Assembly (NCBI GenBank): GCA_900542555.1
Contig: UQNU01000006.1
Span: 1 to 52,694, forward strand
Length of the DNA: 52,694 nt
Direction of reading: 5' to 3'
Origin: an uncultured Collinsella sp.
Lineage (GTDB): Bacteria; Actinomycetota; Coriobacteriia; Coriobacteriales; Coriobacteriaceae
The stretch's first letter is position 1. Each line of letters opens with the position of its first letter. Below, piece after piece: positions 1-8,066 of the stretch. The notes under the pieces are model-generated. The model was not told the DNA's origin, searched no databases, and was given only the letters and a program-made list of their open reading frames with translations. The translations under genes and the position numbers were made by a program.

Positions 1-55
1 GAGGGGCCATGCGGCATAGCGCCGGGACATGGTCCGGAAAAACGTCCGAGGTCCC
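1..55 (+). mobile_element. Right end of an IS3-type element, cut by the contig start
   Basis: These 55 bases are identical to 22056-22110, the right end of the complete IS in this window. They carry the last five transposase codons (R-G-H-A-A and stop at 17-19) and the right terminal repeat ending GAGGTCCC. Identity stops exactly at base 55, where this copy continues into AACTTTCC and the other into CGGCATCC. At least two IS copies therefore exist in the genome, and the contig was broken in this one. Confidence 0.85.
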
Positions 56-247
56 AACTTTCCCAATGAGAGCCAACCGGAAACCACGTCCCAGAATCAG
101 CCCCCAAAGTGGGACGCACTTTCCCAACGAGCCTCAACCGGAAAATACATCCCGGAATCCAGCTGAATAGTGGGACACACTTTCCCAATCGGGTCCCAAG
201 CGGAAACTGCATCCCATTCCAGACAAGAATTCCGGGACACACTTTCC
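56..247. repeat. About 61-bp hairpin repeat units next to the IS end
   Basis: Degenerate units recur with a period of about 61-62 bp. Each full unit has a left arm GGGACRCACTTTCC (111-124, 172-185, 234-247) and a right arm like GGAAACTGCATCCC (79-92, 140-153, 202-215) that is its imperfect reverse complement, so each can fold into a hairpin of about 13 bp. The first unit lacks its left arm because the IS abuts it at base 55; the last lacks its right arm. The same motif reappears beside the right end of the other IS copy (22112-22151). Arm divergence and short spacers argue against CRISPR. Confidence 0.7.
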
Positions 248-256
248 GCAAACAAA

Positions 257-279
257 GAAGGCCACATAACGTGGCCTTC
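257..279. terminator. Hairpin of 9-10 bp with ATAA loop
   Basis: GAAGGCCAC and GTGGCCTTC flank a four-base loop. The stem is strong but only a weak T-rich stretch follows, so this is a terminator-like hairpin rather than a proven terminator. A second hairpin of the same design (GGGGGCCAC/GTGGCCCCC) lies at 386-408. Confidence 0.4.
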
Positions 280-335
280 AACTTATATATGTTCAGCGGA
301 TACCCCTATGACAAGCCGTGTCCCAACAACAAGGC

Positions 336-463
336 GTCTGTCCGGGCGGAGGCATATAAGGTTCATCGCGAGTTCCGCACGCAAAGGGGGCCACTTAATG
401 TGGCCCCCGTCTTGCGCAGGACTGTCCGAGCAGGGAACCTTACATACCTCCGCCCGGACAGAC
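336..463. repeat. Nested 128-bp inverted repeat downstream of ltaS-like gene
   Basis: Outer arms of about 17 bp (GTCTGTCCGGGCGGAGG at 336-352 and its complement at 447-463) continue inward into AAGGTTC/GAACCTT pairing. They enclose the 386-408 hairpin, whose loop is TTAA. The element sits 28 bp beyond the stop codon of the minus-strand phosphoglycerol transferase, so it may end that transcript, but the long outer arms exceed a simple terminator. No gene was recognised in 56-491. Confidence 0.55.
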
Positions 464-491
464 GTTTCAGTTATGAACTCGCAGCTAGTCG

Positions 492-2792
492 CTACTTGAT
501 CTTGGTCGTGCCCGGTGCCAAGTTGGGGTCGGTCTCGTTGGCCTCGGTCTGGAAGTGCTCCGTATAGACGTTCTTGCCGTCGCGGAACATCTCGTAGTAT
601 TGCATCTTGGCGTAATCCTCGCGCGCCTTGGTGGCGGCTGCTGCGGCGGCGTCGTCACCGGTGACGTTGGAGGAGAGTGCCCAGCGCAGGCTGGTGTCCT
701 CGTAGCCCACCGAGTTGATGGCGGGCAGCGACTCGCGCAGCGTCATGTGCGCCTTCTGGTAGTCGGTCAGCGGGGCACCGATCAGCTGCATGAGTTGCGT
801 GGACAGGTAGTTGGTGGACAGGTCGTCGACCTCACTCGTCTGGTCGCAGCCGGCAACGTCGTAGTTGGCCCAGATGATGTAGTCAGTCTGCCACAGGCGC
901 TCTTGATGCGTGGCGTCGTCCTCGCCGGTAAACCACTTGTCGTTGAACTTGGACGGGAAGAACGGCTGGTGATCGCCCCAGAACACCACGACCACCTTGC
1001 GGTCGAGTTTGCTCAAGGCGTTGAGGAAGTAGCGAAGCGCCTGGTCGGACTGCTCGATGCACGAGACATACTCGTCGACATCGGAGAGCGTGCCGTCCTC
1101 GACGGTCTTGGTGTCCAGGTCGGTCGTGTCGATGTTCAGGTGCATCTGCTTGTCGACCGGCAGCAGGCCCGTGTCGTAGCCCGAGTGGTTCTGCATGGTC
1201 ACGTCGAAGATAAACTGCGGATCGGCGTTCTGGTCGAGCAGCTCAAGAATCTTGTCATAGGTCGCCTGGTCGGTCACCATACCGCGCAGAGTGTCGGCTC
1301 CCTGGAAGTCGTTGATGGACAGGAACCGGTCAAAGCCAAAGCCCTTGTACACGTTCTCGCGGTTCCAGTTGGTGGCGTGGTTGGGGTGCATGGCCGTGGT
1401 GGAATATCCGAGCGACTTGAACTGCTCTGCCAGGTTCCCGGTCGTTTCCATGTTGTAGATGGTGTAGGGGTACACGCCCGAGCCCAGGTTGGCCATGGAG
1501 TTGCCGGTCATAAACTCAAACTCGGTATTGGCGGTACCGCCGCCGTAGGCGCTCACGTAGAGCTTGCCGCGGCTGAGGCAGTTGGACAGGTTCTTAAAGT
1601 ACTGCGGGCCCTCGTAGCCGGCGCGCATGTTCTGGTAGATCGACAGATCCGAGAAGGTCTCGTTCATGATGGCGATGACCGTGGGCTTCTCGCTGTCGAA
1701 CTGCTCCTTTGCGGCGGCGCGCTCATCGCTCTTAGCCGCGTCGGATTTGTCATAGGCCTTGGCGTACTTTTTGAGCGTGGCCTTGGCATCGTCGACGGAG
1801 TAGTCGGCGGGTTTGGGCGGCTTGATGGACTGCGCTGCGCTAATGAAAGCGGGCAGGTAGCCCTCGCGCCAGTAGCTCTCGAGCGGGCGCCAGGTGTAGA
1901 CGGTGATGCCGAGGGTGTTGTAGTAGTCGATGAGCGTGACGTGTGCGGTCACACCGCCCAGGCACAGCACGGCGACGAGCAGGTTGGTGAGCAGCATGCG
2001 CTTGGCGTTGGCGGCGCCCTTCTGACGGTGCGGTGCCACCAGGCCGGCGTACTCGCACAGCAGCATGGCGATGGCGGTAAAGCCCATGGACAGCACGCAG
2101 AACAGCGAGATCGAGAAGGTGTAGCCGGTGCCGGCGACCGCGGCGGCGGTGGAGATGGCCGAAAGGTCGCCCGGCTGGATGGGCATGGATTTAAACGTGA
2201 TGACGAAGAACTCGGCAATGCCCAGGACAAAGAGGGCAAAGGCCAAGACCGCGGGGGCTGCGCCGTGGCGCTGGAACAGGAAGAACAGGCCGACCATGAG
2301 CGTGGTGATGATGGCCCACTCGAGCAGGATGCACAGGGGGTAGACCCAGGTAAAGTCGTGGTTGGACGAGACCTCCATGCCCAGCAGCGCAAAGACGCCG
2401 GCGAGCAGCAGGCACAGGACGGCGGCGACGAGCGGTTTACCCACAAAGGCTCCGCGCAGGCGGGCGAGCTTGCCGGTGGGGGCGGGGGCGTCGGGCCCGG
2501 CGAACGCAAAGACGCGCGGGGCGATGCGGTCGCGGGCGATGCTGGCCCAAGCGCAGCCGGTGAGGATGGCGTTGGTCAGGATGAGCATCACGAAGGCGAG
2601 CGGCTCGTTCTGCGCGACGAGGCCAATAGCGCCCCAGACGGTCAAAAAGAGCTGGAACAGGCCAAAGGCGACGCTCCAGGCGAAGGCGCCCTTGGCAACG
2701 GTGCCCGACTGAGCGCGAATGGCCTTGGCCTCGCGCAAGACAAGGTAGACGGTCGCCGCAAGACCGACGAGCGAGATGGCGGCAGCGAACAT
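492..2792 (-). CDS. LtaS-family phosphoglycerol transferase / sulfatase-fold membrane enzyme
   Basis: A 766-residue membrane protein. The first roughly 330 residues hold several hydrophobic segments; the rest is an extracellular alkaline-phosphatase/sulfatase domain. Visible motifs are TANTEFEFMTGNS, whose Thr matches the catalytic Thr that carries glycerol phosphate in LtaS enzymes, and a metal-binding FWGDHQP near the C-terminus. The family polymerises or transfers phosphoglycerol onto cell-surface glycolipid or glycan. The chosen ATG has GAGGAG about 9 nt upstream; the upstream GTG at 2805-2807 overlaps that ribosome site and is less likely. It is transcribed alone and divergently from the nitroreductase. 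The exact acceptor cannot be told from sequence. Confidence 0.88.
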   Translation of the reverse strand: MFAAAISLVGLAATVYLVLREAKAIRAQSGTVAKGAFAWSVAFGLFQLFLTVWGAIGLVAQNEPLAFVMLILTNAILTGCAWASIARDRIAPRVFAFAGPDAPAPTGKLARLRGAFVGKPLVAAVLCLLLAGVFALLGMEVSSNHDFTWVYPLCILLEWAIITTLMVGLFFLFQRHGAAPAVLAFALFVLGIAEFFVITFKSMPIQPGDLSAISTAAAVAGTGYTFSISLFCVLSMGFTAIAMLLCEYAGLVAPHRQKGAANAKRMLLTNLLVAVLCLGGVTAHVTLIDYYNTLGITVYTWRPLESYWREGYLPAFISAAQSIKPPKPADYSVDDAKATLKKYAKAYDKSDAAKSDERAAAKEQFDSEKPTVIAIMNETFSDLSIYQNMRAGYEGPQYFKNLSNCLSRGKLYVSAYGGGTANTEFEFMTGNSMANLGSGVYPYTIYNMETTGNLAEQFKSLGYSTTAMHPNHATNWNRENVYKGFGFDRFLSINDFQGADTLRGMVTDQATYDKILELLDQNADPQFIFDVTMQNHSGYDTGLLPVDKQMHLNIDTTDLDTKTVEDGTLSDVDEYVSCIEQSDQALRYFLNALSKLDRKVVVVFWGDHQPFFPSKFNDKWFTGEDDATHQERLWQTDYIIWANYDVAGCDQTSEVDDLSTNYLSTQLMQLIGAPLTDYQKAHMTLRESLPAINSVGYEDTSLRWALSSNVTGDDAAAAAATKAREDYAKMQYYEMFRDGKNVYTEHFQTEANETDPNLAPGTTKIK

Positions 2793-3005
2793 GCTGAGAC
2801 TCCTCACAAACTAAAACGTACGAAAGCGGGGGTTTACCCGATTGTTACCAAGATATGCGCTGCAATTGGTGTCTGCGCACAACAACCAGCCATATTAACG
2901 CGCACGTGTGACGGTGTGGCGCAATGTAGTGGCGACCTGCGCGATAATGGACGGGAATTACACGGAAACGTAAAGGCTTCTTAAAGAATTGGCGAGGATG
3001 AGGCG

Positions 3006-3875
3006 ATGAACGAACGGGCTTGTATGACGAGTGCGGGTGACGTGGACGCTGGCATGGACGCGGGCGGCTATCCGGTCGAGACGACGGGCAATGCGGTGCT
3101 GGACACGTTGGAGCACCGTTCCTCCACGCGTGCCTTCGCGCGTGATGACGACGACCGTCCCGTGGCGGTGACCGACGAGCAGCGGGCGGCAATTTTGCAT
3201 GCGGCGAGTCGCGCGCCGTCGGCGGGCGCCATGATGATGTATTCCATCGTGAGCATTCGCGAGCAGGCTACGCTGGATCGTCTGGCCGACCTGTGCGACC
3301 ACCAGCCCATGATCGCCAAGGCGCCCTGGGCACTTATATTTGTGGTCGACTATGCCAAGTGGATCGATCTGTTTGAGCACGTGGGCTGCTTTGAGCCCGA
3401 GTTTGTCGAGCGCACGGGCAAGGCGCCCCGCCGTGCACCGGGTTTGGGTGACTTTGCCATCGCGGCCCAGGACGCCGTGATCGCTGCGCAAAACGCCGTG
3501 GTCGCCGCCGAGGCCCTGGGCCTGGGGAGCTGCTACATCGGTGATATCGTCGAGAATGCCGAGGAAGTGGCCGAGCTGCTCGATCTGCCTCCGTATACCA
3601 TGCCGTTGTCGATGCTCATCATCGGCACGCCCCGTAAGGAGCGTCCGGCCATTGCGCATCCCGTGGTGAACCTGGTGCATGAGGAGCGCTACTGCCGCGC
3701 CGATGCTGCGACCATGGACGCGCAGGTGGCCGAGATGGACGCGATGTTCCGTCCGCATGCCCGCGAGGTAGGCGAGCGCGTGGTGGACATCTACACCCGC
3801 AAGCACACGAGCCCCTTTATGGCCGAGATGAGCCGCTCCATGGAGTGGTGGTTCAAAAACTGGCTCGGCAAGTAA
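3006..3875 (+). CDS. Nitroreductase-family FMN oxidoreductase
   Basis: A 289-residue protein with a nitroreductase fold. The N-terminal HRSSTRAF stretch is the usual FMN-phosphate-binding arginine region, followed by a RAPSAGAMM loop. The central AIAAQNAVVAAEALGLGSCYIG helix and glycine segment are typical of the NfsA/FRP group, as is the IIGTPRKERP strand. Members reduce nitro compounds, quinones or flavins with NAD(P)H. The C-terminal 60 residues are longer than in minimal nitroreductases, which is common in the NfsA-like group. GAGG precedes the ATG. It is monocistronic and followed by a palindrome at 3887-3917. The physiological substrate is unknown. Confidence 0.85.
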   Translation: MNERACMTSAGDVDAGMDAGGYPVETTGNAVLDTLEHRSSTRAFARDDDDRPVAVTDEQRAAILHAASRAPSAGAMMMYSIVSIREQATLDRLADLCDHQPMIAKAPWALIFVVDYAKWIDLFEHVGCFEPEFVERTGKAPRRAPGLGDFAIAAQDAVIAAQNAVVAAEALGLGSCYIGDIVENAEEVAELLDLPPYTMPLSMLIIGTPRKERPAIAHPVVNLVHEERYCRADAATMDAQVAEMDAMFRPHAREVGERVVDIYTRKHTSPFMAEMSRSMEWWFKNWLGK

Positions 3876-3886
3876 CGAATGCGGCG

Positions 3887-3917
3887 ATGTGACAAAGGGA
3901 CAGTCCCTTTGTCACAT
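3887..3917. repeat. 31-bp palindrome, family P31, copy 1
   Basis: The arm ATGTGACAAAGGGAC is followed by A and the exact complement. Copies of the same length lie at 17256, 28182, 29730 and 31658, always between genes. There is no consistent T-run, so these are REP-like dispersed palindromes that may act as 3' hairpins rather than ordinary terminators. Confidence 0.85.
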
Positions 3918-3979
3918 TCCATATCGCCGAGGTGGCCTAAAGGCCGTATAAATGTTTATTTAGCTGGGAAAACAGTGCC

Positions 3980-4007
3980 ATTCAGACATGGGCCGATTAC
4001 CTATAAT
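3980..4007 (+). promoter_or_regulatory. Possible sigma70-type promoter of kup
   Basis: A perfect TATAAT lies at 4002-4007, with a weak -35 candidate ATTCAG at 3980-3985 (16-bp spacer). It sits 35 bp before the kup start codon, which fits a short leader. The -35 is poor, so the promoter may need an activator; the KdpE encoded downstream is a candidate, but no site was identified. Confidence 0.4.
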
Positions 4008-4042
4008 TCCTTCGAACATTAAAGTTGGGAGGAAACCGGCTT

Positions 4043-6070
4043 ATGGAACAAAAGGCCAAGGAGGCAGCCTCGCACGCTGCGATTCCTGTGAGCATCTCGG
4101 CGATGCTCGTCACGCTGGGCGTGGTGTACGGCGATATCGGCACCAGCCCCATGTATGTAACCAAGGCGCTCGTTGCCGGCAACGGCGGCATCGGAAGCGT
4201 CACGGAGGAGTTCGTGCTCGGCGCGCTCTCCCTTGTCGTGTGGACGGTCACGTTGCTGACCACCATCAAGTATGTGCTCATCTCGCTGCGCGCCGATAAC
4301 CATGGTGAGGGCGGCATCTTTGCCCTGTACAGCCTGGTCAAGCGCTGCGGCAAGTGGCTTATCATCCCCGCCATGCTGGGAGGCGCCGCGCTGCTCGCCG
4401 ACGGCATCCTGACGCCGGCCGTTACCGTTACCACGGCCATCGAGGGCCTGCGCACCATTCCGGCGGTCCATGCCGTGCTGGGCGATGACCAGGGCCGCGT
4501 CGTCGCCATTACGCTCGCCATCATCATCGTGCTCTTCTTGGTACAGCGCATCGGTACGGCCAAGATCGGTCACGCCTTTGGCCCCATCATGACGCTGTGG
4601 TTCCTGTTCCTGGGCGGCACGGGTCTGTTCTTTGTCTTCCAGCACCCCGCCGTGCTGCTGTGCCTCAACCCGGTGCGCGGCATCGCCTTTTTGCTGAGCC
4701 CCAACAACCACGCGGGCATCATGATTCTGGGCAGCTGCTTCCTCGCCACCACCGGTGCCGAGGCGCTCTACTCCGACATGGGCCACGTCGGCCGCGGCAA
4801 CATCTACGCTACCTGGCCGTTCGTTAAGTGCTGCCTGCTGCTTTCCTATATGGGCCAGGGCGCTTGGCTTATGAACAACGCTGCCAACCCCGAGCTCATG
4901 GGCATTGCCGACCTCAACCCGTTCTACCAGATGCTCGCCCCGGGCCTGCGCCCGTTTGCCGTCGGCCTTTCCACCGTCGCGGCCATCATTGCCTCGCAGG
5001 CGCTCATCACCGGCGCATTCTCGCTGGTGTCCGAGGCCAGCCGTCTGGACCTCATGCCGCACATGCAGGTCTTCTACCCTGCCGAGACCAAGGGCCAGCT
5101 CTACATCCCCATGGTCAACAACGTCATGCTTGTCGGCTGCGTCATCGTGGTGCTGCTGTTCCAGAACTCGGCGCATATGGAAGCCGCCTACGGCCTTGCC
5201 ATTACGCTGACTATGATGTGCACCACGCTGCTGCTCTTCTTCTACCTGCACGAGGAGCGCAAGCTCAAGGTTGCTCCGTGGATCTTCGCGGCCTTCTTCC
5301 TTTTGCTCGAAGGCTTCTTCTTCGTGAGCTCACTTACCAAGTTCTTCCACGGCGGCTACTTCACCATCCTCATGGCCGCGCTCATCATGGGCATCATGGT
5401 GTGCTGGTACAACGGTACGGCTGTTGAGCAGCGCCAGTTTACGCTGCTGCCGCTGCGCAGCTACCTGCCGCAGCTCAAGCGCCTGCGCGACGACGACCGT
5501 TACGAGCGCATGAGCGACAACGTCGTGTACCTGACCAAGGACACCCATACCGACTACATCGACCGCGATATCGTCTATTCGATCTTGGACAAGCATCCCA
5601 AGCGCGCCCGCGCCTGGTGGTTTGTGAATGTCGAGACCATGGACGAACCGCACACCTTTGCCTATTCGGTCGAGACGTTCGGCACCGATTACGTGTTCCG
5701 CGTGCATCTGTACCTGGGCTACAAGATCAACCAGCGCGTCAATGCCTACCTGCGTCAGGTCGTTCAGGACCTGGCCGCCACCGGCGAGCTGCCGCCGCAG
5801 ACGCATGACTACTCGGTCTACAAGGATCCGGGTAACATCGGCACGTTCAAGTTCGTCCTGATCCGTAAGCTTCTGGCGCCCGAAAGCGATGTGGAGCCGA
5901 GTGAGCGTACGGCCATCACGCTCAAGTACATCATCCGCCGCGCCGCCGGCACGCCTGCACGTTGGTACGGCCTGGAGAACTCCAACGTGAGCTTTGAGTA
6001 CGTGCCGCTGTTCACCAAGTTCAAGGCCGTGAACAAGATGCAGCGCCTGGCCCCCAACGAGCGGCCGTAG
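4043..6070 (+). CDS. kup: Kup-family potassium uptake protein
   Basis: A 675-residue transporter with about 12 membrane segments. The N-terminus carries the family signature VVYGDIGTSPMYV, then DNHGEGGIFALYSL and ADGILTPAVTV, all hallmarks of Kup/HAK/KUP proteins that import K+ with protons. A hydrophilic cytoplasmic C-terminal domain of about 190 residues follows the last membrane segment, as usual for the family. The start is the ATG with GGGAGG about 8 nt upstream, not the in-frame TTG at 4025. A small membrane-peptide gene and kdpDE lie just downstream on the same strand, so potassium sensing and uptake are clustered here. Confidence 0.95.
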   Translation: MEQKAKEAASHAAIPVSISAMLVTLGVVYGDIGTSPMYVTKALVAGNGGIGSVTEEFVLGALSLVVWTVTLLTTIKYVLISLRADNHGEGGIFALYSLVKRCGKWLIIPAMLGGAALLADGILTPAVTVTTAIEGLRTIPAVHAVLGDDQGRVVAITLAIIIVLFLVQRIGTAKIGHAFGPIMTLWFLFLGGTGLFFVFQHPAVLLCLNPVRGIAFLLSPNNHAGIMILGSCFLATTGAEALYSDMGHVGRGNIYATWPFVKCCLLLSYMGQGAWLMNNAANPELMGIADLNPFYQMLAPGLRPFAVGLSTVAAIIASQALITGAFSLVSEASRLDLMPHMQVFYPAETKGQLYIPMVNNVMLVGCVIVVLLFQNSAHMEAAYGLAITLTMMCTTLLLFFYLHEERKLKVAPWIFAAFFLLLEGFFFVSSLTKFFHGGYFTILMAALIMGIMVCWYNGTAVEQRQFTLLPLRSYLPQLKRLRDDDRYERMSDNVVYLTKDTHTDYIDRDIVYSILDKHPKRARAWWFVNVETMDEPHTFAYSVETFGTDYVFRVHLYLGYKINQRVNAYLRQVVQDLAATGELPPQTHDYSVYKDPGNIGTFKFVLIRKLLAPESDVEPSERTAITLKYIIRRAAGTPARWYGLENSNVSFEYVPLFTKFKAVNKMQRLAPNERP

Positions 6071-6130
6071 ACGTCGGCGGCTACACGGAGTTGGTTTTTG
6101 ATGGATAAGCATGAGGCCGGGGAGGTAAAC

Positions 6131-6325
6131 ATGGATACAAAGGCGCTCGATGGCCGTGAGGCGGTGGTCGAAATGGTGCGTGAGGCGCGCGTCGACGCCG
6201 CCGAAGATCGGTTCTTTACGAATCGTGCCAACATGGATATGGCCGATCGCGTAATTTCGATCGTGGCACTGGTATTTGGAGCGGTGTGCGTGTGTGCCCT
6301 GCTCGCGCACGTGCTGTTTGTCTAG
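6131..6325 (+). CDS. Small single-span membrane protein between kup and kdpD
   Basis: A 64-residue protein. The N-terminal 40 residues are charged; the C-terminal third is one hydrophobic segment (ISIVALVFGAVCVCALLAHV) ending at the C-terminus, so it is probably tail-anchored with the charged part in the cytoplasm. The start is the ATG preceded by GGGGAGG; an ATG at 6101 in the same frame has no ribosome site. It lies 60 bp after kup, so it is probably co-transcribed. No family was recognised. A role as accessory subunit of Kup or of the downstream sensor is a guess from position only. Confidence 0.6.
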   Translation: MDTKALDGREAVVEMVREARVDAAEDRFFTNRANMDMADRVISIVALVFGAVCVCALLAHVLFV

Positions 6326-6370
6326 CGACCGCAGGTTGCAAAGGCTATACACTTGGAACCACCACAAGGG

Positions 6371-6410
6371 AAACCACCACAAAGGTGCCTGTCCCTTTGT
6401 GGTGGTTTTT
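6371..6410 (+). terminator. Terminator hairpin after kup and the small peptide gene
   Basis: AACCACCACAAAGG pairs with CCTTTGTGGTGGTT and is followed by a T-rich run, a classical intrinsic terminator. The inner ACAAAGG/CCTTTGT is shared with the P31 palindromes, while the outer bases differ in both arms. Confidence 0.7.
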
Positions 6411-6436
6411 GTTTTTGAGAGAGGGGCGGGGCGCTG

Positions 6437-8062
6437 ATGGACGTCCGTGCGGACGGTGATATTGCCGAGAACTTTTGGTGGCGGCGCACTACGATGACGC
6501 GTCGCGGCCCCCTGTACGATATCTGCGTGTCGGTGGGGCTGCTGGTCGCGGCGACGATTGTGGGCGCGCTGCTCGACCATCCGGGTCTCGCGCCGAGCAT
6601 CATGATCGTCTATGTGTTCGCCGTTCAGCTGTGCGCATTCTTTACCTGGAGTCGCCTGTATTGCTTGCTGAGCTCGACTGCCGCCGTGGCGCTCTACAAC
6701 TTCTTGTTTGTCGACCCGCGCTACTCGCTGTCGCTTATCGACCGCGGCTATCCCGGCATGTTCTTCATCATGTTCGTGGTCTCGCTTGTGTCGAGCTCGA
6801 TTGCGTTGGCCCTGCGCCGCGCCTTGGCACAGGCTGCCGCCAGCGACCGCCGCACGCATATGGTGCTCGAGACCAATCGCATGCTGCAGCGGTGCGCCGA
6901 CGAGCAGCAGATCGTTCACGCCATGGCCACGCAGCTGGCGCGTCTTTCGGGCTGTCCGGTCGTGTGGTACAGCGCCGACGCCGAGGGCGATGACCTGCTG
7001 CCGCGTGCGACATACACGGCCGTGGGCGATGCCGCGCCGGTGCACGAGCTGGCGCCGCAGATGCCACCGCGGCTCTCGGCGTCCGCCTATGTGGGAACGC
7101 CGCTCGATGCTACGTTCGGCGGCTCGGCGTTTTATGGCATCTACCTGACGGTTCGCACAGGCGACGGCTTCGCGCGCTCGGGCGACCCCGCCTCGGTGGT
7201 GGGCGTGCTGGCTATCGTTGCCGAGCCCGACGTGCTGACGCACGAGGAGCGGACACTTGCCGATGCTATCGTGAGCGAAGGCGAGCTGGCGCTCGATCGC
7301 GCCCGCGCCATGGAGGCCCGCGAGGAGGCGGCGGTGCTTGCCAAAAATGAGCAGCTGCGCGCCAACCTGCTGCGCTCCATCTCGCACGACCTGCGCACGC
7401 CGCTCACCAGTATTTCGGGTAATGCCGATGTGCTGCTCGACCAGGGCTCGACCGGCACCGCCGTGCTCGACGCCCAAACGCGCCGCGGCCTGCTCTTGTC
7501 CATTCGCTCGGATGCGCAATGGCTCAACGCCACCGTCGAGAACCTGCTCGCCATCACCAAGCTCGAGGGCGGCGGTATGCGCCTGCCGACCACGCTCGAG
7601 CTCATGGACGATATCGTGGAGGAGGCGCTGCGCCACGTGAACCCTGCCGTGCGCGAGCACGACCTTAAGGTGGTGGCGTGCGATGAGCCGGCGCTCGTCA
7701 ACGTCGATGCGCGCCTGATGGTGCAGCTGGTGGTCAATCTGGTGAACAACGCCATCACCTATACGCCCGCAGGCTCGCATATCATGATTTCGATTAGCGT
7801 CGACGATGGACGCGTGGCGTGCTCGGTGGCCGATGATGGTCCAGGCATCGCACCCGAGGATCGCGAGCGCATCTTCGAGTCGTTCTATACCGCCAACCAT
7901 GGCCTGGCCGACAGCCACCGTAGTGTGGGCCTGGGGCTTTCGCTCTGCCGCTCCATTGCGCTGGCGCATGGCGGTAGCATAGAGGTTGCCGCGGCGGACC
8001 CGCACGGCTCGGTCTTTACGATTGAGCTTCCCGTCGCCGACGTTTCGTTTGATAAGGAGTAG
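6437..8062 (+). CDS. kdpD: KdpD-type sensor histidine kinase lacking the N-terminal KdpD/USP part
   Basis: A 541-residue kinase. Residues about 28-130 form the four-helix DUF4118 membrane module of KdpD, followed by a GAF-like region (about 145-290), a HisKA domain with H-box SISHDLRTPLTSISG (His317) and a HATPase with N-box VNLVNNAITY and DDGPGIAPEDRERIFE. Full KdpD proteins are near 900 residues and start with a cytoplasmic KdpD/USP domain; that is absent here. The stop lies 4 bp before kdpE, so the pair is translated together. No kdpFABC pump genes occur in the window; kup lies just upstream and may be a target. Confidence 0.9.
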   Translation: MDVRADGDIAENFWWRRTTMTRRGPLYDICVSVGLLVAATIVGALLDHPGLAPSIMIVYVFAVQLCAFFTWSRLYCLLSSTAAVALYNFLFVDPRYSLSLIDRGYPGMFFIMFVVSLVSSSIALALRRALAQAAASDRRTHMVLETNRMLQRCADEQQIVHAMATQLARLSGCPVVWYSADAEGDDLLPRATYTAVGDAAPVHELAPQMPPRLSASAYVGTPLDATFGGSAFYGIYLTVRTGDGFARSGDPASVVGVLAIVAEPDVLTHEERTLADAIVSEGELALDRARAMEAREEAAVLAKNEQLRANLLRSISHDLRTPLTSISGNADVLLDQGSTGTAVLDAQTRRGLLLSIRSDAQWLNATVENLLAITKLEGGGMRLPTTLELMDDIVEEALRHVNPAVREHDLKVVACDEPALVNVDARLMVQLVVNLVNNAITYTPAGSHIMISISVDDGRVACSVADDGPGIAPEDRERIFESFYTANHGLADSHRSVGLGLSLCRSIALAHGGSIEVAAADPHGSVFTIELPVADVSFDKE

Positions 8063-8066
8063 CGCT

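Noticed and set aside
56..247. Regular repeats at the contig start as a CRISPR array
   Set aside because: Units are degenerate, each contains its own inverted arms, there are no unique spacers of constant length and no cas genes.
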